Source of the DNA: Tolumonas sp008015085
GTDB taxonomy: Bacteria > Pseudomonadota > Gammaproteobacteria > Enterobacterales > Aeromonadaceae
Reading direction: 5' to 3'
NCBI GenBank assembly: GCA_029265125.1
Contig: JAJUJX010000014.1
Span: 1 to 64,000, forward strand
Length of the DNA: 64,000 bases
Shown: in pieces, positions 8,890 to 17,202 of the stretch
How the letters are laid out: each line of letters opens with the position of its first letter
Numbering within the stretch: the stretch's first letter is position 1
Program-made: the position numbers and the translations under genes
The notes under the pieces: generated by a model
Told to the model about the DNA's origin: nothing
Seen by the model: the letters and a program-made list of their open reading frames with translations, nothing else
The model's database searches: none

Positions 8890-10167
8890 ATGATAAAGCC
8901 GGCAGCGGGTGTGCTATTGCTGGGAATGTGGGTGTGCTATCTGGGTTATTTGTTCTTCGGAATCTCTCCTTGGCCAGCAGCGTCACTGGCCTGGTGTTCA
9001 GCGATATTGTTAGGTCCCCGACTGGATAAAGCGGCCCGACGACAGTGTGCCATTTTATACAGCGCGGCATTTTTATTGCTGATCTTTGACTGGTTGAATG
9101 GTGTGTCTTTCACCGCAAAAGAACTGTTTCTGCCAAATATTGATATGGTGGCATTGTTTACCGGGGTTAGTACGCTGAATTTGGCAACCGCAGCCATGAG
9201 CGAAAAAGAGCAGCCAAACTGGACTGGCTGGAAAGGGCTCTTCAGTTCTTTGCTGAGTGTCAGTTTTCTCGGTGCGGTTATTAATATGTCTGTGCTGTTT
9301 GTGGTAGGTGATAAGCTGGCACACAATGGTACGCTGGAGCGCCGACAGGTCATTATTCTGAACCGGATATATTGTGGCGCGGCATATTGGTCTCCTTTCT
9401 TTATTGCTATGGCCGTGGCTTTGACCTATGCGCCGGGGATGCAGTTTTCCCGCATTCTGCCATTTGGTTTGTTAGCTGCTTTGGGGGCCATGTTAATTAC
9501 TATCTGGGATGTTTGGCGTAGCGGTATTGATTCGTTTGAGGGGTATCCTTTACGGTTGCAAACCTTGCGACTGCCAGTGTTGTTGTCGTTAGCTGTGCTG
9601 GCGGGTAAATGGTTGTGGCCTGCGGTGACAATTACCGGTGTGATTGCTCTGATGGCTCCCCTGATATCAATGATTCTGATGCCTAAGCGGGAAATGACAT
9701 CTGCACTTAAGCGTCAGGTGACTGAGCGCTTTCCTTCAATGGGTAGTCAGGTGGTTTTATTTCTGGGGGCGGGTTTACTGGCGGCCGGCATTCATGGCTT
9801 AACGCAGATCTGGTCGCCTGAGGGGTTATTTGTTTACATCAGGCATTACGGCGTGCTTGAAGCTTCGATAGTGACTCTGGTGATATTGTTGATTGCTTAT
9901 CTCGGTGTTCATCCGATCATTATGACTTCTAGTCTGGCTCCGCTGCTATGGCATCTGCATCCGGATCCGTCATTGCTGGGCATGACATTCTTATTTGCCT
10001 GGGGACTGGCAACAGGGGCGACGCCTCTGTCTGGGGCTAATCTGGCGCTGATCGCCTGCTATCGGGTACGAGCCTGGAATATGCTGGTCTGGAATATTGG
10101 CTATGCCGTAAAAGAGTGGATTTGGCTGACAGGGCTGTATGCCTTGTATATCTGGTGTTATTTATAA
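8890..10167 (+). CDS. Polytopic membrane protein, possible ion-transporter superfamily member
   Basis: A 425-residue, strongly hydrophobic inner-membrane protein with roughly ten or eleven predicted helices. I do not recognise the family with confidence. The C-terminal half carries YLGVHPIIMTSS and a later Gly/Ala/Ser-rich GLATGATPLSGANLALIA stretch. These resemble the re-entrant Ser/Thr/Gly loops of ion-transporter (IT) superfamily carriers for sulfate, organic acids or arsenite. The ATG at 8890 follows a strong GGAGGAG. An imperfect 7-bp palindrome (8856-8870) lies 20 nt upstream and may be an operator. Nearby cysE and zapB do not establish a substrate. A carrier is plausible; a role in sulfur metabolism would be speculation. 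Confidence 0.6.
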   Translation: MIKPAAGVLLLGMWVCYLGYLFFGISPWPAASLAWCSAILLGPRLDKAARRQCAILYSAAFLLLIFDWLNGVSFTAKELFLPNIDMVALFTGVSTLNLATAAMSEKEQPNWTGWKGLFSSLLSVSFLGAVINMSVLFVVGDKLAHNGTLERRQVIILNRIYCGAAYWSPFFIAMAVALTYAPGMQFSRILPFGLLAALGAMLITIWDVWRSGIDSFEGYPLRLQTLRLPVLLSLAVLAGKWLWPAVTITGVIALMAPLISMILMPKREMTSALKRQVTERFPSMGSQVVLFLGAGLLAAGIHGLTQIWSPEGLFVYIRHYGVLEASIVTLVILLIAYLGVHPIIMTSSLAPLLWHLHPDPSLLGMTFLFAWGLATGATPLSGANLALIACYRVRAWNMLVWNIGYAVKEWIWLTGLYALYIWCYL

Positions 10168-10278
10168 GCAACAGGCTAAGGCTTTTTGGGCTGCTGAGTT
10201 GTGTCATCTGCATTAGCAGACTATTCTTACCGCCTGATGAATTTATCTGCCTCCGGCAGAGTTGTATATAGGTGCCTT

Positions 10279-10491
10279 ATGTCTTTTGAAGTGTTAGAAC
10301 AGCTGGAAGCGAAAGTTCAATCTGCCGTAGATGGCATTGCTTTATTGAAAATGGAATTGGATGAACTGCGTGCTCAGAATCAGCAGTTAAAAGAAGAAAA
10401 TCAGAATCTGCGTAATGAACATCATGCCTGGCAGGATCGTTTACGTTCTTTGCTGGGTAAAATGGATCAGATGAACAGCGATAACAATTGA
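10279..10491 (+). CDS. zapB: Cell division protein ZapB
   Basis: A 70-residue, almost entirely coiled-coil protein that joins the Z-ring via ZapA and helps organise the divisome and the chromosome terminus. The N-terminal block SFEVLEQLEAKVQSAVD matches E. coli ZapB (SLEVFEKLEAKVQQAID), and the C-terminal WQDRLRSLLGKMDQM also matches. It is shorter than the 81-residue E. coli protein by about one heptad set in the middle. The ATG at 10279 is chosen by homology; an upstream GTG adds 26 unrelated residues. Confidence 0.93.
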   Translation: MSFEVLEQLEAKVQSAVDGIALLKMELDELRAQNQQLKEENQNLRNEHHAWQDRLRSLLGKMDQMNSDNN

Positions 10492-10508
10492 TCAAATGTT
10501 GCTGATAC

Positions 10509-10535
10509 AAAAACGCCGGGTGATTCCGGCGTTTT
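10509..10535. terminator. Bidirectional terminator between zapB and rraA
   Basis: AAAACGCCGG and CCGGCGTTTTT form a stem flanked by A and T runs, so it can act on both converging transcripts. Confidence 0.88.
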
Positions 10536-10548
10536 TCATATCTGGAGA

Positions 10549-11034
10549 TTATTCGATATCGAGCGGTTCTGGTGACAGAATGATACCGGTCGTGTCGGCA
10601 TAAATATGATCTTCCGGCAGGAACGTGACACCACCAAAATTCACAGGCAGTTCACTGTCGCCGCTTTCTTCATCGTCTGCGCCAACAGGAATGGATGCCA
10701 GCGCTTGAATGCCGATGTCCAGATCGGCCAGCGCATCCACCTCACGTACAGAACCATAGCAGATGATCCCTTCCCAGCCGTTATCGGCTGCAGTTGCTGC
10801 AATTTCTGCATCAATCAATGCCCGGCGCAGAGAACCACCACCATCTATCAGCAGCACGCGACCAATGCCATTTTCCTTCACGAGCTGACGGATAATGCCA
10901 TTTGCTTCAAAACACTTAATGGTGGTGACCTGACCGCCGAATGACGAGCGGCCACCAAATGTGCTGAACATAGGCTCTACAACATCGACCTGATCCTGGT
11001 AGATGTCACAAAGTTGGGAGGTATTGTATTCCAT
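10549..11034 (-). CDS. rraA: Regulator of RNase E activity A
   Basis: A 161-residue cytoplasmic trimeric protein that binds and inhibits RNase E and the RhlB helicase, changing mRNA turnover. Length and sequence match E. coli RraA throughout: YNTSQLCDIYQDQVDVVEP at the start, FGGRSSFGGQ, VLLIDGGGSLRRALIDAEIA in the centre and TGIILSPEPLDIE at the end. The fold resembles the phosphohistidine domain of HMG/CHA aldolases. In E. coli it also neighbours zapB, so the arrangement is conserved. Confidence 0.96.
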   Translation of the reverse strand: MEYNTSQLCDIYQDQVDVVEPMFSTFGGRSSFGGQVTTIKCFEANGIIRQLVKENGIGRVLLIDGGGSLRRALIDAEIAATAADNGWEGIICYGSVREVDALADLDIGIQALASIPVGADDEESGDSELPVNFGGVTFLPEDHIYADTTGIILSPEPLDIE

Positions 11035-11312
11035 GGTGATGAGTCCAACGGATTGACGTTATCAGCAGTATAAGGATGCTGCCCGGGAAAGCAAAGTCTG
11101 AACCATGCAGAATTGGCTGATGCGACACAAAAAAGAAGGTGGTGCTGGCTGAATACACTATTCGCAGACGAAATGTGATTGTCATCACTTTGTCATCGGT
11201 GTTTAATCAGAGTCAGGAAGCTGCACGCATTAAAAATGTCTACTTTTTGGTTTTGTTGTGAATTTGTAGCTTCCTTGAGATGGAATTTGCATATTTCTGC
11301 TGCGAGGACGCT

Positions 11313-12641
11313 ATGTCACACGATAAATCATCTGTACCTGCTGGTTCGGAACATCGCCGGCTTAATAGTAAAGATTACAAAACACTGTCTTTGGCTGCGC
11401 TGGGCGGAGCACTGGAGTTTTATGATTTCATTATCTTTGTCTTTTTAGCTGCGATTGTGGGTCAGCATTTTTTTCCGGCTAATATTCCTGACTGGCTACG
11501 CCAGTTCCAGACTTATGGCATTTTTGCCGCTGGGTATTTGGCTCGTCCATTAGGCGGCATCATCATGGCTCATTTTGGGGATCTGGTTGGCCGTAAAAAA
11601 ATGTTTAACCTGAGTATTATGCTGATGGCGTTGCCGACGCTGTTGATGGGACTACTACCAACTTATGATTCCATCGGTATTTTGGCCCCGTTATGCCTGC
11701 TGCTCCTGCGTATTTTACAAGGTGCTGCGATCGGTGGCGAAGTGCCAGGTGCCTGGGTATTTGTTTCTGAGCATGTGCCGTCACACCGGATTGGCTATGC
11801 CTGTGGCTCACTCACTGCCGGACTGACCGCCGGTATCCTGCTGGGCTCACTGGTGGCAACTGCACTGAATACCTTGCTGCCACAAGCGGACATTATTGCC
11901 TGGGGATGGCGCATTCCTTTTCTGCTGGGTGGCTTATTCGGCCTGTTTGCCATGATGCTGCGTCGCTGGCTGGAAGAAACACCGATTTTTAATGAGATGA
12001 AAGCGAAAAAACAGCTGGTGGAAGGTTTACCTCTGAAGCAGGTACTGGGTAACAGTAAACCCGAAGTGGTGATGTCGATGCTGTTAACCTGGATGCTGTC
12101 TGCGGCAATTGTGGTGGTGATCCTGATGACGCCGACCTACCTGCAGAAACAGCTGGCGATTGCACCGACTGCGGCATTGCAGGCGAACTCACTGGCTACG
12201 GTGACACTCACTTTAGGTTGTATTTTCTTTGGCTGGCTGAATGATCGGATCAACAGTGGTCTGGTTTTTATTGTGGGCAGTATCGGTCTGGCAGTGACGA
12301 CCTATGTGTTTTATCACGGTGTTGCAGCAGATCCGTCTTTATTGTTAGTACTGTATCCATTGGTTGGTTTCTTTGTGGGGATTGTAGGAGCTGTGCCGTA
12401 TGCCATGGTCATGGCTTTCCCGCCGGCAATCCGTTTTTCCGGCATTTCATTTTCCTACAATTTGTCTTATGCCATTTTTGGCGGATTGACTCCGATGGTG
12501 GTTGCACTTTGGCTGAAAAATGAACCGATGGCACCGTGTTATTACGTCATCATGTTATGTGTGGTGGGGGCAGCAGTTGGCTGCTGGTTGTTACAGCAAC
12601 AACTGAGACAGGAATCCACTGCGTTAGCTGAAGCCAATTGA
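11313..12641 (+). CDS. MHS-type major facilitator transporter
   Basis: A 442-residue, 12-helix secondary transporter of the metabolite:H+ symporter branch of the MFS, related to ProP, KgtP and ShiA. Hallmarks are GGALEFYDFIIFVF in helix 1, the loop 2-3 motif HFGDLVGRKKMF, and RILQGAAIGGEVPGAWVFVSE in helix 4. A loop 8-9 copy (FFGWLNDRI) is also visible. ATG 11313 follows GAGGAC; an upstream ATG at 11280 adds a cysteine-rich, non-homologous leader. The substrate cannot be predicted: known members carry osmolytes, dicarboxylates, citrate or shikimate. It is a single gene converging on prpA. Confidence 0.85.
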   Translation: MSHDKSSVPAGSEHRRLNSKDYKTLSLAALGGALEFYDFIIFVFLAAIVGQHFFPANIPDWLRQFQTYGIFAAGYLARPLGGIIMAHFGDLVGRKKMFNLSIMLMALPTLLMGLLPTYDSIGILAPLCLLLLRILQGAAIGGEVPGAWVFVSEHVPSHRIGYACGSLTAGLTAGILLGSLVATALNTLLPQADIIAWGWRIPFLLGGLFGLFAMMLRRWLEETPIFNEMKAKKQLVEGLPLKQVLGNSKPEVVMSMLLTWMLSAAIVVVILMTPTYLQKQLAIAPTAALQANSLATVTLTLGCIFFGWLNDRINSGLVFIVGSIGLAVTTYVFYHGVAADPSLLLVLYPLVGFFVGIVGAVPYAMVMAFPPAIRFSGISFSYNLSYAIFGGLTPMVVALWLKNEPMAPCYYVIMLCVVGAAVGCWLLQQQLRQESTALAEAN

Positions 12642-12643
12642 AC

Positions 12644-12684
12644 CATTGCCAGGCCAGTGTTTAAGCGCTGGCCTGATGGCAATG
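12644..12684. terminator. Long inverted repeat at the convergent 3' ends
   Basis: AGGCCAG/CTGGCCT forms the inner stem and CATTGCC/GGCAATG the outer stem, with a short bulge. It overlaps the last codons of the minus-strand phosphatase gene and lies just after the transporter stop. It may serve both transcripts, although no long T run follows. Confidence 0.55.
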
Positions 12685-13404
12685 CAGATCTTTACCCGCT
12701 TCCAATACGCTCAGATAACCGCCGGGAAACACAGCTCCGCTGTCAAGCCAGAGACAATTGCCCTTACGGTAGGGTGTCGGTCTGATGGGGGTATGTCCCA
12801 TGACACACCAATCGATCCCTTTGATCCGGTATGCCTCTGAGAGTAAGTCTGTTTTATTGGCCAGTGAGATCCGCTCCCGCGACCAGACCAATTTTTCTAT
12901 CAGATCATCACGTTTTTTGGCTTTGTATTCTTTTAAGGCAGTGAGTAATTCCTGCCAGTCATTGAAAACCGGATCGGCATGGCAGATACCAACATGAACG
13001 TTATCTACGGTGTATAGATCGATAACGAGAGGAAGCTGTTCCAGTTTCGGTAGCCAGTGATCACGGATTTGTTGCTGTTCCGCTTTTGGCAGTTCATAAA
13101 ACCAGTTGCCGCCGTTGCGAACCCAGCAATATTCCGCCAGTGCATCTCCATCACGTAAAGCAGCACATAGCATTTGTTCATGATTGCCCTGTATAGAATA
13201 AAAGCCTGGCTTATCGAGTAGTTGCAAGCAGCCGGGGCTATCAGGTCCGCGATCAGTGAGATCTCCTAATAGGATACAGACATCGCCTTTGTCTGCAGAA
13301 AATTGCAGTCCAGCGAGTATTGATTCGAGAGGAGTTAAACAGCCATGTAAGTCTCCGGCAATAAATGTTCTGCCCTGAACCCGCAGTGTCTGACAATATG
13401 ACAT
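12661..13404 (-). CDS. Serine/threonine-type metallophosphatase (PrpA/PphA-like)
   Basis: A 247-residue calcineurin-like phosphoesterase. All metal-binding motifs are visible in order: GDLHG (near residue 18), GDLTDRGPDS, GNHEQML, a histidine in GICHAD and GHTPIRPTPY. This spacing is typical of the bacterial PPP-type phosphatases PphA/PphB and phage lambda phosphatase. In E. coli these remove phosphate from proteins, in one case in response to misfolded protein. The protein is about 30 residues longer than E. coli PphA. It could instead act on small molecules (ApaH is a relative). Confidence 0.85.
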   Translation of the reverse strand: MSYCQTLRVQGRTFIAGDLHGCLTPLESILAGLQFSADKGDVCILLGDLTDRGPDSPGCLQLLDKPGFYSIQGNHEQMLCAALRDGDALAEYCWVRNGGNWFYELPKAEQQQIRDHWLPKLEQLPLVIDLYTVDNVHVGICHADPVFNDWQELLTALKEYKAKKRDDLIEKLVWSRERISLANKTDLLSEAYRIKGIDWCVMGHTPIRPTPYRKGNCLWLDSGAVFPGGYLSVLEAGKDLHCHQASA

Positions 13405-13555
13405 GATATTTTCCCCGCTGTTGCTCCTCTATATCCAAGCGTAGTTTATTTTTCATGGTTTATTTTTGAGCAATTCAAATATCTTTTCTGCAGTTTATCG
13501 GGGGGATTCACGGCTGTGATAAGATCTTTTTCCATTCTATTTTTCAGGAACTGGC

Positions 13556-14035
13556 ATGTCAGTGAATTCAGAATTGTGTCCTTGCGGTAGTAACAAGAGT
13601 TTCGCAGAGTGCTGCCAGCCATTACTCATCGGAGAGAAACGTGCTGATACGCCGGAACAGCTGATGCGATCCCGGTTTACCGCCTTTTATCGTGGCGATG
13701 CCTGGCAATATATTCTGGCTACCTGGCATCCGGAGTACCGGCCTGCGGTCTCAGAAGCCGAATTAGCAGAAGAAAGCCGGCTGGCAAAATGGGAGAAACT
13801 TGAAGTCAGGGAGACCAAAATAGATGGTAATCAGGGGGAGGTGACTTTTTGTGCTTGGTATCGCGATCGCCAAGGCTTACATCCGCATCTGGAACGTTCT
13901 CAGTTCGTACGTTTTGAAGGGGAATGGGTGTATACCACCGGTGAATTCTTGCCTTATTCCCGCGCCGTCAAGGTCAAGCCTAATGATCTGTGCCCGTGTG
14001 GCAGCGGTAAAAAATATAAGAAATGCTGCGGCTGA
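13556..14035 (+). CDS. ychJ: YchJ family SEC-C protein (UPF0225)
   Basis: A 159-residue cytoplasmic protein with a zinc-binding SEC-C motif at each end: CPCGSNKSFAECC at residues 8-20 and CPCGSGKKYKKCC at the C terminus. Between them lies an NTF2-like region with the family signature LMRSRFTAFYRGDAWQYI. The molecular function is unknown. SEC-C motifs bind zinc and in SecA contact SecB and ribosomes, which only hints at a role. It sits 21 nt before pabA on the same strand and is probably cotranscribed with it. Confidence 0.92.
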   Translation: MSVNSELCPCGSNKSFAECCQPLLIGEKRADTPEQLMRSRFTAFYRGDAWQYILATWHPEYRPAVSEAELAEESRLAKWEKLEVRETKIDGNQGEVTFCAWYRDRQGLHPHLERSQFVRFEGEWVYTTGEFLPYSRAVKVKPNDLCPCGSGKKYKKCCG

Positions 14036-14056
14036 TGATTTTTTTGCGGAGTAAGC

Positions 14057-14635
14057 ATGATCCTGCTGATTGATAACTATGACTCGTTCACCTACAACCT
14101 GGTGCAGTATTTCGGACAACTGGGGGCGAAGATTGAGGTCCGCCGCAATGATGCCATTACACTGGACGAAATCAGCCTGCTGAGTCCTTCCCATCTGGTG
14201 ATCTCCCCCGGCCCTTGTACGCCCAATGAAGCGGGCATTTCGCTGGACGCAATCCGTCAATTTGCCGGTGAAATTCCGATTCTGGGGGTTTGTCTGGGTC
14301 ATCAGGCGATTGCGCAGGCCTTTGGCGGGCAGGTGATCCGGGCCCGGCAAGTTATGCATGGTAAAACCAGCTCAATTGGTCATGATGGTAAGGGGGTCTT
14401 TGCAGGGCTAAACAACCCGCTGACAGTAACCCGTTATCACTCCTTGCTGGTGGAGGAGGCCAGTCTGCCAGAGACATTCGAGGTTTCAGCCTGGACATTC
14501 CCTGAAGCGGGTGAGGCGCGGGAAATTATGGGATTACGTCACCGGACTTTGCCGATAGAAGGCGTGCAGTTTCATCCGGAAAGTATTCTGAGCGAGCAGG
14601 GACTCGAATTATTAGCTAATTTTCTGCAGCAGTAG
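14057..14635 (+). CDS. pabA: Aminodeoxychorismate synthase glutaminase subunit
   Basis: The glutamine amidotransferase subunit that supplies ammonia to PabB for 4-amino-4-deoxychorismate, the p-aminobenzoate branch of folate synthesis. It is a 192-residue class I glutaminase with nucleophile Cys in LGVCLGHQAIAQAFGG and His/Glu in VQFHPESI. The start DNYDSFTYNLVQYFGQLGA is typical. It could also serve anthranilate synthase (TrpG). The pabA assignment rests on its position before argD, as in E. coli, and on the absence of trp genes nearby. Confidence 0.9.
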   Translation: MILLIDNYDSFTYNLVQYFGQLGAKIEVRRNDAITLDEISLLSPSHLVISPGPCTPNEAGISLDAIRQFAGEIPILGVCLGHQAIAQAFGGQVIRARQVMHGKTSSIGHDGKGVFAGLNNPLTVTRYHSLLVEEASLPETFEVSAWTFPEAGEAREIMGLRHRTLPIEGVQFHPESILSEQGLELLANFLQQ

Positions 14636-14731
14636 TATTTGTTGTTGGGTGTCACCTTTCATGGTGATATATTATGCATTCTAATTGATTAAATTTTCAC
14701 TTTTCTGGTTTCGCTGTGCTAAGGAGTTCGT

Positions 14732-15949
14732 ATGTCAGAACAGACGCAGGTTACGCGTGGTTGGTTTGATGAAGTCATTGTGCCAACTTATTCTCCTGCC
14801 GCTTTCATTCCGGTGCGTGGTCAGGGTTCCCGTTTGTGGGATCAAGCTGATCGCGAATATATCGACTTGGCTGGTGGGATCGCGGTAAATGCGCTGGGTC
14901 ATTGTCATCCTGCATTAGTAAAAACACTGACCGAACAGGGCAACAAACTGTGGCATGTCAGTAATTGGATGACCAATGAACCGACACTGCGTCTGGCTCG
15001 TAAGATGGTGGATGCCACTTTTGCGGACCGAGCTTTCTTCTGTAACTCTGGAGCTGAAGCCAACGAAGCCGCGTTCAAACTGGCTCGTCGTTATGCTAAA
15101 GATAAATTCGGCGAACAAAAAGATCAGATCATCGCATTTCTGCAGGGCTTCCATGGCCGTACCTTCTTTACCGTGAGTGTTGGCGGTCAGTCGCATTATT
15201 CTGATGGGTTTGGTCCGCGTCCTGGTGCGATCCAGCATATTCCTTATAACGATGTCGATGCCTTGAAAGCACTGATTTCTGATAAAACCTGTGCGGTGGT
15301 GATGGAGCCATTGCAGGGGGAAGGTGGCGTGCTGCCCGCTAATAAAGAATTTGTCAAAGCGGTACGTGAGCTGTGTAACCAGCACAATGCACTGCTGATT
15401 TTTGATGAAGTACAGACGGGCATGGGGCGTACCGGTAGCCTGTTTGCTTATATGCAGTCAGGTGTTGAGCCGGACATTCTGACTACCGCCAAAGCGTTGG
15501 GTGGTGGTTTCCCGATTGCCGCAATGCTGACTCGTGAATACATTGCCCAGGTATTCCAGCCTGGCGTACACGGCACTACCTTTGGTGGTAACCCGCTGGC
15601 CTGCGCGGTAGCAGAAACTGCGTTTGATTTGATCAATGCACCGGAATTGCTGGCTGGTGTGAAAGACCGTGAGCTCTGGTTCCGTGCTGCGCTGGAGAAG
15701 ATCAACGCAGAATACCATTGCTTCAGCGAAGTGCGAGGACAAGGCCTGCTGATCGGGGCGGTGCTGAATGAGAAGTTTGCCGGTAAAGCAAAAGCGTTTG
15801 TAGATGCAGGTATTGAACAGGGCGTTCTGTTCCTGGTTGCCGGTCCGAATGTGGTTCGCTTCACACCGGCACTGAATCTGACGGCAGAAGAGTTTGCCGA
15901 AGGGATGAGTCGCTTCACTCTGGCTGTGGCTCAGGTGGTCAACGGCTAA
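14732..15949 (+). CDS. argD: Acetylornithine / succinyldiaminopimelate aminotransferase
   Basis: A 405-residue class III PLP aminotransferase. It converts N-acetylglutamate semialdehyde to N-acetylornithine in arginine synthesis, and often serves the matching lysine-pathway step. FCNSGAEANEAAFKLAR binds the cofactor phosphate. DEVQTGMGRTG holds the PLP aspartate, and the Schiff-base lysine is in TTAKALGGGFPIAAM. The close paralog AstC of arginine catabolism is the alternative; pabA upstream and no ast genes favour argD. The ATG follows AAGGAG at the right distance. A possible ARG box around 14670-14690 is too imperfect to call. Confidence 0.92.
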   Translation: MSEQTQVTRGWFDEVIVPTYSPAAFIPVRGQGSRLWDQADREYIDLAGGIAVNALGHCHPALVKTLTEQGNKLWHVSNWMTNEPTLRLARKMVDATFADRAFFCNSGAEANEAAFKLARRYAKDKFGEQKDQIIAFLQGFHGRTFFTVSVGGQSHYSDGFGPRPGAIQHIPYNDVDALKALISDKTCAVVMEPLQGEGGVLPANKEFVKAVRELCNQHNALLIFDEVQTGMGRTGSLFAYMQSGVEPDILTTAKALGGGFPIAAMLTREYIAQVFQPGVHGTTFGGNPLACAVAETAFDLINAPELLAGVKDRELWFRAALEKINAEYHCFSEVRGQGLLIGAVLNEKFAGKAKAFVDAGIEQGVLFLVAGPNVVRFTPALNLTAEEFAEGMSRFTLAVAQVVNG

Positions 15950-16006
15950 GCCAAAACTTCATCGCGCATGAATCCATCTTGAAAAAGGTGGATTCGAGGC
16001 AAATAA

Positions 16007-16036
16007 AAAAGGCTGCAAAAATTTGCAGCCTTTTTT
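16007..16036. terminator. Bidirectional terminator between argD and crp
   Basis: AAAAGGCTGCAAA pairs with TTTGCAGCCTTTT, leaving flanking A and T runs that suit both strands. A second hairpin (GAATCCATC/GGTGGATTC, 15970-15995) lies just before it on the argD side. Confidence 0.92.
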
Positions 16037-16052
16037 GTCAATGCGGTGTCGA

Positions 16053-16691
16053 TTAACGGGTACCGAATACCACGATAGTCTTACCGTGTGCCGTGATCAG
16101 TTCCTGATCTTCCAGCATTTTCAGAATACGACCTACCGTTTCGCGGGAGCAACCCACGATCTGACCGATTTCCTGACGAGTGATCTTGATCTGCATGCCA
16201 TCTGGATGAGTCATTGCATCAGGCTGTTTTGCCAGATTCAGCAGGGTCTGAGCGATACGACCGGTCACATCCAGGAAGGCCAGGTTGCCGACTTTCTGGC
16301 TGGTGGTCTGCAGACGGCGGGCCATCTGAGCAGAAAGACGCATCAGGATCTCAGGATTAACCTGGATCAGCTGACGGAATTTTTTATAAGAGATTTCAGC
16401 AACTTCACAAGAAGTTTTGGCGCGGATCCACGCTGAGCGGATTGGGTTTTCGCTTTCGTCAAACAGACCCAGTTCGCCGATAAAGTCTCCCTGATTCAGG
16501 TAAGACAAAATCATTTCCTTGCCTTCTTCATCTTTTATCAGCACTGCTACAGAACCTTTGATAATGAAATACAAAGTTTCTGCTTTTTCGCCGGCATGAA
16601 TGAGGGTGCTTTTCGCCGGGTATTTATGAATATGGCAGTGAGATAAGAACCATTCCTGTGTTGGATCGCTTTGCGGTTTGCCGATTACCAT
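16053..16691 (-). CDS. crp: cAMP receptor protein
   Basis: A 212-residue global regulator that binds cAMP and controls carbon-source genes. The N-terminal cyclic-nucleotide domain contains GDFIGELGLFDE and the cAMP contacts in RSAWIRAKTSCEVAEI. A long dimer helix follows, then the winged-helix domain with recognition helix GCSRETVGRILKMLE. These match E. coli Crp (210 residues) almost residue for residue, so it should recognise TGTGA-N6-TCACA. The 270-nt upstream region (16692-16961) presumably holds its promoter; I could not find a convincing Crp site there. Confidence 0.97.
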   Translation of the reverse strand: MVIGKPQSDPTQEWFLSHCHIHKYPAKSTLIHAGEKAETLYFIIKGSVAVLIKDEEGKEMILSYLNQGDFIGELGLFDESENPIRSAWIRAKTSCEVAEISYKKFRQLIQVNPEILMRLSAQMARRLQTTSQKVGNLAFLDVTGRIAQTLLNLAKQPDAMTHPDGMQIKITRQEIGQIVGCSRETVGRILKMLEDQELITAHGKTIVVFGTR

Positions 16692-16961
16692 TATCTGTCC
16701 TCTTAAGCGCCTGTGTGCCTCACTGTTGAAAGTGCAGCATCCTTTTTATTTCTTACTGGTTTGAGTCAATCAAAACATCACATCAGGATCTGTGGCAGGA
16801 CTGACCCAAACTCAGTAACGAGCCCACATTTCGCTGGGAATAGAGCGAAGAGTAAACGTAAGCCCGCAATAACGACCTAGCATAAGGCGCGGAAAAAGTA
16901 ATGACAAGAGATGCTTACCTAAATAAACGTCTTGTTCTAACCGGAACGACATATTTAAAAT

Positions 16962-17195
16962 TTATGTAACATTGCTACCCGGTTGCACAGCGTCTTTCGG
17001 CACGATAGTGACTGACTCATGCAATTCACTGTAAAGAACTACCGCATCACCCCGTTGGAGCTGCTGACGGACATGCTCAACCTTTTCCGCCAGCGTAAAA
17101 GTCTGTTCACCATAATCAGTGCCCTCGCGTAATACGAACGACTCAATCAGGTTATCTAAGGTAGCTGCAGGCAGCTGTTCCCAGGGAATAATCAT
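16962..17195 (-). CDS. yheU: YheU family protein (UPF0270)
   Basis: A 77-residue cytoplasmic protein of unknown function. IPWEQLPAATLDNLIESFV and LREGTDYGEQTFTLAEKV match E. coli YheU (72 residues) along its length. ATG 17195 is preceded by GAGG at the right distance. Longer frames that begin inside the mocR gene are rejected. It starts 7 nt after the MocR-type gene and is likely cotranscribed with it. In E. coli yheU is near crp but separated by prkB and yhfA, which are missing here. Confidence 0.9.
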   Translation of the reverse strand: MIIPWEQLPAATLDNLIESFVLREGTDYGEQTFTLAEKVEHVRQQLQRGDAVVLYSELHESVTIVPKDAVQPGSNVT

Positions 17196-17202
17196 AACAA
17201 CC

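Noticed and set aside
14660..14695. Possible ArgR box before argD
   Set aside because: The TATGCAT...ATTGATT stretch fits the ARG box only loosely; I could not find a second tandem box as expected.
16692..16961. Possible Crp autoregulatory site upstream of crp
   Set aside because: TCACA and TGTGG half-sites occur but not in the TGTGA-N6-TCACA arrangement.
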